A stretch of 38,281 nucleotides of DNA from an uncultured Spirochaetales bacterium (GTDB lineage: Bacteria > Spirochaetota > Spirochaetia > Sphaerochaetales > Sphaerochaetaceae), in NCBI GenBank assembly GCA_949285785.1, contig CASEAG010000022.1, forward strand, positions 1 through 38,281. Reading direction: 5' to 3'. A program made the position numbers and the translations under genes. The first letter of the stretch is position 1. Each line of letters opens with the position of its first letter. Positions 31,204-38,281 of the stretch are shown piece by piece. The notes under the pieces were generated by a model, which saw only the letters and a program-made list of their open reading frames with translations, did no database searches and was not told where the DNA came from.

Positions 31204-32963
31204 GTCAGGTGAAGAGGGTCAACGGCCCTGTCCTTCAGGTGAAGGGCATTACCGATGCCGCGATGATGGAGCTCGTCCACGTGGGTGAAGGCCAGATCGT
31301 CGGCGAGATCGTCAAGCTGTCCGGCACGACAGCCACTGTGCAGGTCTACGAGGACGCCACCGGAATCGCTCCCGGTGACAACGTGTACGGCTCGGGCATG
31401 TCGCTGTCATGCGAGCTCGGCCCCGGCCTGATCGGAAACATATACGATGGAATCCAGAGACCTCTCGAGGAGCTCCGCCGTCTTAGCGGCGACTTCATCG
31501 GCAAGGGCATATCGGCCAGTGCCGTGGACGAGAAGCGCCTGTGGCATTTCACTCCCGTCGCATCCGTAGGCGATACGCTCTCCAGGGGAGATGTCATCGG
31601 CGAAGTCGATGAGACGAGCCGCGTGAAGCACAGGATCATGGTGCCCTCGTCTCTCGAAGGGGAGTGGACGCTAATCTCGATCGTCGGCGAGGGGGACTAC
31701 GATGTCAGGCACGAGATCGCGGTCATAGAGCAGGAAGGCAGACAGCAGAAGCTGACGATGGTCCAGTACCATCCGATCAGAGTGCCCCGTCCCATCAGGG
31801 ACAGGATGGCTCTCGATGTTCCCCTGATCACCGGTCTGAGGGTCATCGACTCCCTCTTCCCGCTGGCCAAGGGAGGCACTGTCGCCATCCCCGGTGGATT
31901 CGGCACCGGCAAGACGATGACCCAGCATTCGGTTGCCCAGTGGTGCGATGCCGACATAATCGTCTACATAGGCTGCGGCGAGAGGGGAAACGAGATGACG
32001 GACGTTCTCAGGGAGTTCCCGCATCTGGTCGACCCGCGCACAGGCAAGAGCCTGATGGAGAGGACCATCCTCATCGCGAACACGTCCAACATGCCTGTCA
32101 GCGCCCGTGAGGCGAGCATCTACACGGGAATCACCATGGCCGAATACTATCGCGACATGGGATACAACGTCGCCATCATGGCCGACTCCACATCCAGATG
32201 GGCCGAAGCCCTCAGGGAGCTGAGTGGACGCATGGAGGAGATGCCTGCCGAGGAGGGCTTCCCGGCCTATCTCGCCACCCGCATCGCACAGTTCTACGAG
32301 AGGGCGGGGCATGTCCGCACACTGTGCGGCGAAGAGGGATCGGTTTCCATCATCGGAGCCGTCAGTCCTCCCGGAGGAGACTTCTCCGAGCCCGTCACCC
32401 AGCATACCAGGCGTTTCGTGCGCTGCTTCTGGGGACTGGACAGGTCGCTTGCCTCCGCACGCCACTATCCTGCGATCAGCTGGCTTGACTCCTATTCGGA
32501 GTATGCCGACGAGCTGAAGAGCTGGTGGGATGACAAGAGCCAGGGCAAGTGGTCCAGGAACAGGGCCAGGATCATGGAGCTGCTGCAGAAGGAGACGAGG
32601 CTTCAGCAGATCGTCAAGCTCGTCGGAGCGGATGCGCTTCCCGACAGCCAGAACTTCATCCTCGAAGTCTGCACGCTGTTCAAGAACGCATTCCTTCAGC
32701 AGAACGCGTTCGACGAAATCGACCGCTACTGCTCCCCCGAGAAGCAGATCGCGATGATGGATCTCATACTCACATATTACGACGAGGGCAGCCAGGCGAT
32801 AGCCAAAGGCGTGCCCATGGTGAAGATCAGGAGACTCTCCGTCGTCCAGGAGATGGCGAGGATGCGCTTCAACGTCTCCAACGACAGGATAGAGGAGATC
32901 GACAGGCTTGCGCTCAAGCTCCATCGCTCCATCACTCAGCTGGGAGGTCTGTATGAGGACTGA
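31185..32963 (+). CDS. atpA: V-type ATP synthase catalytic subunit A
   Basis: A 592-residue catalytic ATPase. The Walker A is GGFGTGKT (237-244), the N-terminal barrel starts [15 protein letters not shown], and the non-homologous insertion and the [14 protein letters not shown] segment are family-typical. It hydrolyses or synthesises ATP at the A/B interface. The ATG at 31185 lies inside the 3' end of subunit E; it overlaps subunit B by 11 nt. Confidence 0.97.
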   Translation: MQGRIIGQVKRVNGPVLQVKGITDAAMMELVHVGEGQIVGEIVKLSGTTATVQVYEDATGIAPGDNVYGSGMSLSCELGPGLIGNIYDGIQRPLEELRRLSGDFIGKGISASAVDEKRLWHFTPVASVGDTLSRGDVIGEVDETSRVKHRIMVPSSLEGEWTLISIVGEGDYDVRHEIAVIEQEGRQQKLTMVQYHPIRVPRPIRDRMALDVPLITGLRVIDSLFPLAKGGTVAIPGGFGTGKTMTQHSVAQWCDADIIVYIGCGERGNEMTDVLREFPHLVDPRTGKSLMERTILIANTSNMPVSAREASIYTGITMAEYYRDMGYNVAIMADSTSRWAEALRELSGRMEEMPAEEGFPAYLATRIAQFYERAGHVRTLCGEEGSVSIIGAVSPPGGDFSEPVTQHTRRFVRCFWGLDRSLASARHYPAISWLDSYSEYADELKSWWDDKSQGKWSRNRARIMELLQKETRLQQIVKLVGADALPDSQNFILEVCTLFKNAFLQQNAFDEIDRYCSPEKQIAMMDLILTYYDEGSQAIAKGVPMVKIRRLSVVQEMARMRFNVSNDRIEEIDRLALKLHRSITQLGGLYED

Positions 32964-34359
32964 GAACACCATCGACAGAAGCCTGCTGTCGGGCAGGGAA
33001 TACAGAGGTGCCAGCCGCATCGACGGACCTCTCGTGTACATGAGGAACACGCATCCCGTCGGCTATGGTGAGCTGGTCGAGATCATCGCCCCTGACGGGA
33101 AGAGACGCCAGGGCCAGGTGCTCGACACCTCCGATGATGCGGTCTGCGTCCAGGTGTTCGAGGGAACCGATGGTCTGGATCTTCCGGATACCAGGATGCA
33201 CTTCCTTGGAGAGCCTCTCTCGCTCTCCGTCACCGAGGACATGCTTGGACGTGTCATGGACGGACTGGGACACAGCCGCGATGGCGGTGCCGACCCCAGA
33301 GGCAGCGAGGACAGGGACGTCAACGGCTCTCCCGTCAATCCGACCAGCCGCGAGTACCCCAGGGACTTCATCCAGACCGGCATCTCCGTCATCGACGGCA
33401 TGACCACGCTGATTCAGGGCCAGAAGCTTCCGATCTTCTCCGGCAACGGACTGAGCCACAACCAGCTGGCCGCACAGATCGTGCGCCAGGCGAAGGTCAG
33501 GGGAGGCAAGTCCGAGTTCGCGATCGTCTTCGCGGCGATGGGCGTCAAGTACGACGTCGCCAAGTACTTCACCGACAGCTTCGAGGAGACCGGGGTGCTG
33601 GACAACGTCGCCCTGTTCCTCTCTCTTGCCGACGATCCATCGATCGAGAGGACCATCACGCCGAGGACGGCGTTGACGCTGGCCGAGCATCTTGCATTCG
33701 ACAAGGGCAAGCAGGTTCTGGTCATCATGACCGATATGACGAACTACTGCGAGTCTCTTCGCGAGATCAGCACGCTGCGTGGCGAGATCCCTTCCAGAAA
33801 GGGCTATCCTGGCTATCTGTATTCGAACCTCGCCGAGCTGTACGAGAGGTCCGGCAAGATATCGGGGCGCAGCGGTTCGATCACCCAGCTTCCTATACTC
33901 ACGATGCCCAACGACGACATATCGCATCCCATTCCTGACCTCACGGGCTACATCACGGAGGGGCAGATAGTATTCGACAGAGAGCTCGGTGGACGTGGAA
34001 TATACCCGCCAGTGAACTGCCTTTCGTCCCTTTCCCGTTTGATGAAGGACGGCATCGGGGAAGGCATGACACGGGCCGACCATCCGCATCTGTCCAACCA
34101 GCTCTTCGCCTCATACAGCCATGTGAAGGATGTCAGGAACCTGGCCTCGGTCATCGGAGAGGAGGAGCTGAGCGAGACGGACAACCTGTACATGAAGTTC
34201 GGCGAGTTCTTCGAACAGCGCTTCCTCAACCAGGCATTCGACGAGGACCGCTCCATCGAGCAGACTCTGGACCTGGCCTGGGAGGGCCTCTCCATTCTGC
34301 CCTCCGAGGAGCTGCAGCGGCTCACGGAGGAGGAGATCTCCGAGCACTACAGGGGATGA
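32953..34359 (+). CDS. atpB: V-type ATP synthase regulatory subunit B
   Basis: A 468-residue non-catalytic nucleotide-binding subunit. The typical [49 protein letters not shown] and [12 protein letters not shown] blocks are present, and a canonical Walker A Lys is absent as expected for B. I chose the ATG at 32953 with GGGAGG upstream and overlap into subunit A; an earlier start at 32908 has no such support. Confidence 0.97.
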   Translation: MRTENTIDRSLLSGREYRGASRIDGPLVYMRNTHPVGYGELVEIIAPDGKRRQGQVLDTSDDAVCVQVFEGTDGLDLPDTRMHFLGEPLSLSVTEDMLGRVMDGLGHSRDGGADPRGSEDRDVNGSPVNPTSREYPRDFIQTGISVIDGMTTLIQGQKLPIFSGNGLSHNQLAAQIVRQAKVRGGKSEFAIVFAAMGVKYDVAKYFTDSFEETGVLDNVALFLSLADDPSIERTITPRTALTLAEHLAFDKGKQVLVIMTDMTNYCESLREISTLRGEIPSRKGYPGYLYSNLAELYERSGKISGRSGSITQLPILTMPNDDISHPIPDLTGYITEGQIVFDRELGGRGIYPPVNCLSSLSRLMKDGIGEGMTRADHPHLSNQLFASYSHVKDVRNLASVIGEEELSETDNLYMKFGEFFEQRFLNQAFDEDRSIEQTLDLAWEGLSILPSEELQRLTEEEISEHYRG

Positions 34360-34362
34360 GAG

Positions 34363-35007
34363 ATGGACACGAGCATCGCACCGACCAGAAGCAATCTGAT
34401 GAGGATCAAGGACGAGCTGGAGTTCTCCAGACTCGGCTATGAGCTTCTTGACCAGAAGCGTAGCATCCTCGTCAGCGAGCTGCTCACGCTGGTCGACCAG
34501 GCGGTCGATTACCAGAACAGGGTGGAGAAGGCTCTTGGCGAGGCTCAGAAGGCGCTCGAGGACACGATCATGCACATGGGACGCCTGAGACTTGGCAACC
34601 TGGCAGGCGCCGTCGGCATCACGAGCGAGATCGAGCTGGGCCGTCGCAAGGTGATGGGTGTCCAGCTTCCGAAGGTCCATACCACGTTCTCCGGCGAGGG
34701 ACCGTTCTTCTCCCCAGAGGGAACCAGCATGCTCTCCGAGGTCGCCATCGAGAAGTACCGGGATGCACTGACCCTGATGGGGCAGATGGCGGAGCTCAAG
34801 GTCTCGATCATGCGTCTTAGCCGTGAGGTGAAGAAGACCATCAGGAAGGTCAACGCCCTAGAGAAGCTTGTGATACCTGACAAAGAGGAGACAATGAAGT
34901 ATCTTGAAGGCAGGATAGAGGAATCCGAGAGGGAGAGCTTCATCCTGCTCAAGTCCGTCAAGGACCGCCTTGAGAGAATGCAGACACAGGAGGAGGTTCA
35001 GCTGTGA
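34363..35007 (+). CDS. atpD: V-type ATP synthase subunit D
   Basis: A 214-residue helical rotor subunit with the conserved start APTRSNLMRIKDEL and a C-terminal coiled coil (KKTIRKVNALEKLVIPD). It forms the central shaft with subunit F. It lies 3 nt after subunit B and overlaps the UspA-like gene by 4 nt, showing tight coupling into the two extra genes. Confidence 0.95.
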   Translation: MDTSIAPTRSNLMRIKDELEFSRLGYELLDQKRSILVSELLTLVDQAVDYQNRVEKALGEAQKALEDTIMHMGRLRLGNLAGAVGITSEIELGRRKVMGVQLPKVHTTFSGEGPFFSPEGTSMLSEVAIEKYRDALTLMGQMAELKVSIMRLSREVKKTIRKVNALEKLVIPDKEETMKYLEGRIEESERESFILLKSVKDRLERMQTQEEVQL

Positions 35008-35498
35008 CAGGAAACGTGCCATTCAGCGACATGCTCGTCTATCTCGACGGATCCGAGGGGTCGATGAGCGCGGCGATGTATGCGGTGCTGCTTGCAAAGG
35101 GGACGGGATGCCGCCTTCATGCACTGTACTGCATCAACACCAAGGCCCTTGGCGATCTCGTCAAGGCCAGGATCTTCGTCAACCAGGAGAAGGCGGAGTA
35201 CCTGGATGACATGGGAAAGGATGCCAGAAGGCACATAAGGCACGTCGAGAAGCTTGCGCACAGCAAGGGCGTCGATGTGACCGGGGCCATCGTCGACGGG
35301 TCTCCGTCCGCCGAGGTGATACGGTATATCAAGGAGAACCATGTGGACCTGCTTGTCCTTGGTTCGGTGAACATGATACGTTCTAGACGCGAGGAGCTTA
35401 CGAGCGAGAGCGACAGGATGCTGCGCACGTCTCCTTGTCCGGTGCTCGTCGCACGTGACGACGAGTCGATCTGGCAGATGTTCGAGGAGCTTGACTGA
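35004..35498 (+). CDS. Universal stress protein (UspA)-like protein
   Basis: A 164-residue alpha/beta protein starting from GTG at 35004 (AGGAGG 11-16 nt upstream; GTGA overlap with subunit D). The fold pattern DMLVYLDGSEGSMSAAMYAV, VDLLVLGSVNM and SPCPVLVARD fits UspA. The usual ATP-binding GxxGx9G(S/T) motif is absent (the region reads GSVNMIRSRREELTSESD), so it is probably a non-ATP-binding member. It is cotranscribed with the V-ATPase, which suggests a regulatory or assembly role. Confidence 0.75.
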   Translation: MTGNVPFSDMLVYLDGSEGSMSAAMYAVLLAKGTGCRLHALYCINTKALGDLVKARIFVNQEKAEYLDDMGKDARRHIRHVEKLAHSKGVDVTGAIVDGSPSAEVIRYIKENHVDLLVLGSVNMIRSRREELTSESDRMLRTSPCPVLVARDDESIWQMFEELD

Positions 35499-35944
35499 TG
35501 GGACTGCTTGACATTATCGACAAAGGACTGATCATCAATCCGCTTACGAGCGTGAAGAAGGAGGATATCATCCGCGACCTCGTCGACCTGTACTGCGACA
35601 GGAAGTCGCTTGGCGAGGACGAGCGCGATGCGATCTTCAAGGCCGTCATCGACCGTGAGATGATCGCCTCCACGGCGATGGAGAAGGGCATTGCCATTCC
35701 CCATGCGAAGATTCCGTTCCTGAAGGAGAGCGCGATCGTCATCGGCGTCAGCCGCATCCCGGTTGATTTCGGTGGTGCAGAGAAGTCGAGCATATTCTTC
35801 CTGGTTCTTGCCAGCCAGGAGAATCCGACCGAGCACATCCAGATCCTCTCATCCATTGCCAGGTTGTGCTCCAGCGACGTCTTCGTCCGCATTCTCGCAG
35901 CCAGCAGGTCTCCGGAGGAGGTCTATCAGCTCTTCTTCGACTGA
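35498..35944 (+). CDS. PTS EIIA (fructose/nitrogen, PtsN-like) protein
   Basis: A 148-residue single-domain EIIA of the PtsN/fructose family. The phospho-accepting His69 lies in MEKGIAIPHAKIPF, and the late block ENPTEHIQILSSIARL is typical. No transporter, EI or HPr gene is adjacent, so a regulatory role (as for EIIANtr) is more likely than sugar uptake. It overlaps the UspA-like stop by 1 nt and is the last gene of the V-ATPase operon before a strong terminator. Confidence 0.85.
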   Translation: MGLLDIIDKGLIINPLTSVKKEDIIRDLVDLYCDRKSLGEDERDAIFKAVIDREMIASTAMEKGIAIPHAKIPFLKESAIVIGVSRIPVDFGGAEKSSIFFLVLASQENPTEHIQILSSIARLCSSDVFVRILAASRSPEEVYQLFFD

Positions 35945-35971
35945 TTCTCTGCTGACAGGAAGTTTCAATCA

Positions 35972-36003
35972 GGCGGTCTGCACCTCACGCAGACCGCCTT
36001 TTT
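35972..36003 (+). terminator. Rho-independent terminator of the V-ATPase operon
   Basis: A perfect 10-bp stem GGCGGTCTGC (35972-35981) / GCAGACCGCC (35989-35998) with a 7-nt loop, followed by five T residues. Confidence 0.92.
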
Positions 36004-36172
36004 CATCTTTCGTGCTGATCTGCAGGTATTCTTCAGGTTGCCATTTGGGGCTCGTCGGTGACTCGGATGGCTCATAGGGGCGTTGTATGCGTCATTACGG
36101 TCCTTGGTCGCCGACCTGGAAAATCCATGAACATGTTCGTGATCCGGTGTAGCCTGCCGATGGAAACCAAAT

Positions 36173-36178
36173 TAGAAT
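36173..36178 (+). promoter_or_regulatory. Possible -10 (TAGAAT) of the beta-CASP gene
   Basis: TAGAAT lies 19 nt before the ATG at 36198, with GGAGG (36186-36190) in between. No convincing -35 is visible. The upstream interval 36004-36172 holds no gene. Confidence 0.3.
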
Positions 36179-36197
36179 TTACAATGGAGGACAAGAG

Positions 36198-37847
36198 ATG
36201 GACATCAGATTCTGCGGTGCGGCAAGACATGTCACGGGTTCAATGTTCCTTGTCGAGAGCAAGGACCATGCGATTCTGGTAGATTGCGGCCTCAGCCAGG
36301 GCGAGGATGCAAAGGAGATGGGTGATGCATTCCCGTTCGACCCGGCTTCCATCGACTGCGTGCTGCTTACACACGCACACATCGATCATTCAGGTAGACT
36401 TCCCCAGCTGGTCAAGGAGGGATTTGCAGGAACCATATACGCCACGAAGGCGACGATGGAGCTGTGCTCGATAATGCTGCTTGATTCGGCACATATCCAG
36501 GAGAGCGAGGCCGAGTGGAAGAGCCGCAAGAACAGACGAAGCGGCAAGGATGGCGTCGATCCCCTGTACACGCAGGAGGATGCGTACGAGACGATGAACC
36601 ACTTCGAGGGCGTGGACTATGAGAGGATGCTGACTCTCTCCGAGCATCTCCATGTGCGTTTCATAGATGCAGGCCATCTGCTCGGCTCCGCAAGCATCGA
36701 GGTGTTCCTCGAGGAGGAGGGCGTCACCCGCAAGATAGTCTTCTCGGGAGATATCGGCAACCTCGACCAGCCGATCATCAAGGATCCGGAGTACATCGAC
36801 AAGGCGGATGTCGTGGTGATGGAGTCGACATATGGCGACCGGCTGCACGAGAAGAACGTGATGAGCCTGATGGACAGGGCATCAATGCTTGCCGAGATCA
36901 CTGACAGGACATTCAGGCGCGGAGGCAAGCTGATCATACCGTCCTTCGCCGTGGGCAGGACCCAGGAGATACTCTATCTGTACAGGCTGATCATCGACCA
37001 TGGCCTGCTTGACTATGCCCCGCCGGTGTTCCTGGACAGTCCGCTTGCGGTCAGGGCCACCAGGATCTTCAAGGATTCCATACGTGGCGACTACTTCGAC
37101 GAGGAGGCTATGGAGCTTGTCGCGAAGGGATTGAATCCTGTGGACTTTCCGTCGCTGGTCAAGACGCAGGACGTCGAGGACTCCAAGGCCCTCAATACCC
37201 GCAAGGAGCCCTGTGTCATCATAAGCAGCTCCGGGATGTGCGATGCAGGCAGGATCAAGCATCATCTGAAGCACAACCTGTGGAGAAGCGAGTGCACGGT
37301 CCTGTTCGTCGGCTATCAGGCGAACGGTACATTGGGACGTAACATAGTGGATGGTGCACAGCATGTGACGATCTTCGGCGAACAGATAGACGTCAAGGCC
37401 GAGATAGCCTCGCTTCCCGGACTTTCGGGCCATGCAGACCGTGACGGCCTCGAGAAGTGGCTGCACAGCTTCACCAGCAAGCCTGAGAAGGTGTTCGTCG
37501 TGCATGGCGACGAGAACGTCGCACCACTGTTCGCAGGCAGAATCGCCGATGAAGGCTATAACGCCTGTGCCCCCAGTATGCTGGAGTGCTACGACCTGGC
37601 GACACCTCTGCCTCAGCAGCAGGCGGCCGTGTACATCGATCACAACTCCAAGGTGCTTGATGGGGCATGCCAGACTCTCCAGGGAGAAAGGAGAAGACTC
37701 GACCATCTGCTCGAGAGATTCGAGTTCGCCGTCGCAGCCGTCGACCGGAGCGACCAGAAGCGCTGCACGCGTCTTGCAAACGCCATAACGAGGCTCGCCC
37801 AGGATCTCGATGATCTGTCGCAGAAGTGGAACAGCGACCCGGATTGA
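36198..37847 (+). CDS. Beta-CASP metallo-beta-lactamase RNase-like protein
   Basis: A 549-residue protein of the metallo-beta-lactamase/beta-CASP/RMMBL group, related to CPSF-type and YsiA-like RNases. The metal-binding HxHxDH is HAHIDH at 59-64; later metal-ligand regions are FIDAGHLLGSA and FSGDIGNLDQP. The beta-CASP segment includes PSFAVGRTQEIL and SSSGMCDAGRIKHHL, and the RMMBL part SGHADRDGL and VHGDEN. It probably processes RNA. GGAGG lies 7 nt before the ATG. The C-terminal ~80 residues are a charged helical tail. Confidence 0.9.
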   Translation: MDIRFCGAARHVTGSMFLVESKDHAILVDCGLSQGEDAKEMGDAFPFDPASIDCVLLTHAHIDHSGRLPQLVKEGFAGTIYATKATMELCSIMLLDSAHIQESEAEWKSRKNRRSGKDGVDPLYTQEDAYETMNHFEGVDYERMLTLSEHLHVRFIDAGHLLGSASIEVFLEEEGVTRKIVFSGDIGNLDQPIIKDPEYIDKADVVVMESTYGDRLHEKNVMSLMDRASMLAEITDRTFRRGGKLIIPSFAVGRTQEILYLYRLIIDHGLLDYAPPVFLDSPLAVRATRIFKDSIRGDYFDEEAMELVAKGLNPVDFPSLVKTQDVEDSKALNTRKEPCVIISSSGMCDAGRIKHHLKHNLWRSECTVLFVGYQANGTLGRNIVDGAQHVTIFGEQIDVKAEIASLPGLSGHADRDGLEKWLHSFTSKPEKVFVVHGDENVAPLFAGRIADEGYNACAPSMLECYDLATPLPQQQAAVYIDHNSKVLDGACQTLQGERRRLDHLLERFEFAVAAVDRSDQKRCTRLANAITRLAQDLDDLSQKWNSDPD

Positions 37848-37888
37848 GATTTTCGATGTAGACAAGTCTTTGTCTGATAAATAATTGT

Positions 37889-37938
37889 AAAGGCAATATG
37901 AAAAAGCTTGATAATTTGTCGCCTTTTCTATTGCCTTT
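37889..37938 (+). terminator. Inverted repeat after the beta-CASP gene, possible terminator
   Basis: AAAGGCAAT (37889-37897) pairs perfectly with ATTGCCTTT (37930-37938) over 9 bp around a 32-nt loop, followed by ATTTCTCC. It may terminate the upstream gene. The downstream arm contains the -35 of rRNA promoter P1. Confidence 0.4.
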
Positions 37939-37959
37939 ATTTCTCCAATGTGCTAGAGT
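37931..37959 (+). promoter_or_regulatory. rRNA operon promoter P1
   Basis: -35 TTGCCT (37931-37936), 17-bp spacer, extended -10 TGC-TAGAGT (hexamer 37954-37959). Transcription would start near 37966, about 265 nt before 16S. Confidence 0.55.
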
Positions 37960-38015
37960 CCAGATTCGTTGGCCGTAAGGCCGGCGGAAAGAAGTGGGAA
38001 GGCGCCCGAGGGAGC

Positions 38016-38044
38016 TTGACCACGGCCCGGAAAGGTGCTAAGTT
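38016..38044 (+). promoter_or_regulatory. rRNA operon promoter P2
   Basis: -35 TTGACC (38016-38021), 17-bp spacer, extended -10 TGC-TAAGTT (hexamer 38039-38044). It has the same geometry as P1, located 85 bp downstream. Confidence 0.5.
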
Positions 38045-38065
38045 GACAAGGCACCCTTGAGGGGC

Positions 38066-38078
38066 GGTTCTTTGAAAT
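38066..38078 (+). promoter_or_regulatory. BoxA-like antitermination element in the rRNA leader
   Basis: GGTTCTTTGAAAT resembles bacterial rRNA boxA (TGCTCTTTAACA) and lies between P2 and 16S, where Nus factors would bind the leader RNA. Confidence 0.45.
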
Positions 38079-38206
38079 GATGATGAGCGAAGGGAAAGAG
38101 AGAAGCGAATGAAGGAAGCCATGAGGCTTCCGTCAATCCGAGGATACGAACGGAAGAAAAAGCCGGTTTCGAGGAGTTGACGGGATTCGACTTGAAATGA
38201 GAATAG

Positions 38207-38224
38207 CTGCGCACTTGTGCGCAG
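38207..38224 (+). other. Perfect hairpin directly before 16S rRNA
   Basis: CTGCGCAC and GTGCGCAG pair over 8 bp with the 2-nt spacer TT, seven bases before the 16S 5' end. It may guide leader folding or 5' processing. Confidence 0.7.
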
Positions 38225-38230
38225 AGACAT

Positions 38231-38281
38231 ATCACGGAGAGTTTGATCCTGGCTCAGAACGAACGCTGGCGGCGCGTCTTA
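38231..38281 (+). rRNA. 16S ribosomal RNA, 5' end (partial)
   Basis: The universal AGAGTTTGATCCTGGCTCAG begins at 38238, equivalent to E. coli position 8, so the mature 5' end is near 38231. The following AACGAACGCTGGCGGCGCGTCTTA is the spirochaete-type variant. The gene continues past the window. Confidence 0.97.

Noticed and set aside
1-38281. CRISPR arrays, insertion sequences or prophage genes
   Set aside because: No regularly spaced repeats, transposase or phage structural genes were seen in the window.

Overview
The window looks like a chromosomal segment from a GC-rich, anaerobic, probably host-associated spirochaete. The strongest clue is the last ~50 bases, which are the 5' end of a 16S rRNA gene with the GCGTCTTA variant typical of spirochaetes. 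A bacterial V-type ATPase operon, an oxygen-independent ribonucleotide reductase (NrdD/NrdG) and a 2x[4Fe-4S] ferredoxin fit that. A Sphaerochaetaceae-like member is my guess; the genus cannot be read from the sequence.

Layout. Positions 1-660 hold the edge of an unrecognised minus-strand reading frame and a tRNA-Gly with its own promoter and terminator. At 816-3015 lie an ABC-F ATPase and a YhhN-family membrane protein. A minus-strand operon (8401 down to 3017) follows: lipoprotein, RarA with a C-terminal extension domain, SAM methyltransferase, aldose-1-epimerase-like protein and a NYN-LOTUS protein, mostly with 1-4 nt overlaps. From 8566 a Bax-inhibitor-1 protein and an RluA-type pseudouridine synthase run into minus-strand exonuclease VII (xseB, xseA), a small membrane protein and a ferredoxin. 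Topoisomerase III and a YbgC-type thioesterase then converge on a TPR-like helical protein. Positions 16502-19763 are an anaerobic RNR regulon: nrdG and nrdD, each preceded by a pair of NrdR-box-like palindromes 31 bp apart.

The envelope region (19883-26363) holds an outer-membrane beta-barrel candidate, a tRNA-Pro, and a two-gene locus encoding a PapD-like periplasmic chaperone and a 1107-residue usher-like protein, with no recognisable pilin. The usher has an unusual N-terminus: a hydrophobic segment followed by ~170 acidic/proline-rich residues. The V-ATPase operon (26498-35944) encodes a stalk protein, C, I, K, F, E, A, B and D, then a UspA-like protein and an EIIA(Ntr)-like PTS protein, ending in a strong terminator. 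A beta-CASP metallo-beta-lactamase RNase-like protein follows, then an rRNA leader with two tandem promoters.

A recurring regulatory theme is an extended -10 box (TGnTAnnnT, often TGCTA). In several genes without a Shine-Dalgarno sequence it lies only 6-9 nt before the ATG, which suggests leaderless transcripts. The most novel-looking item is the pilin-less chaperone-usher pair.
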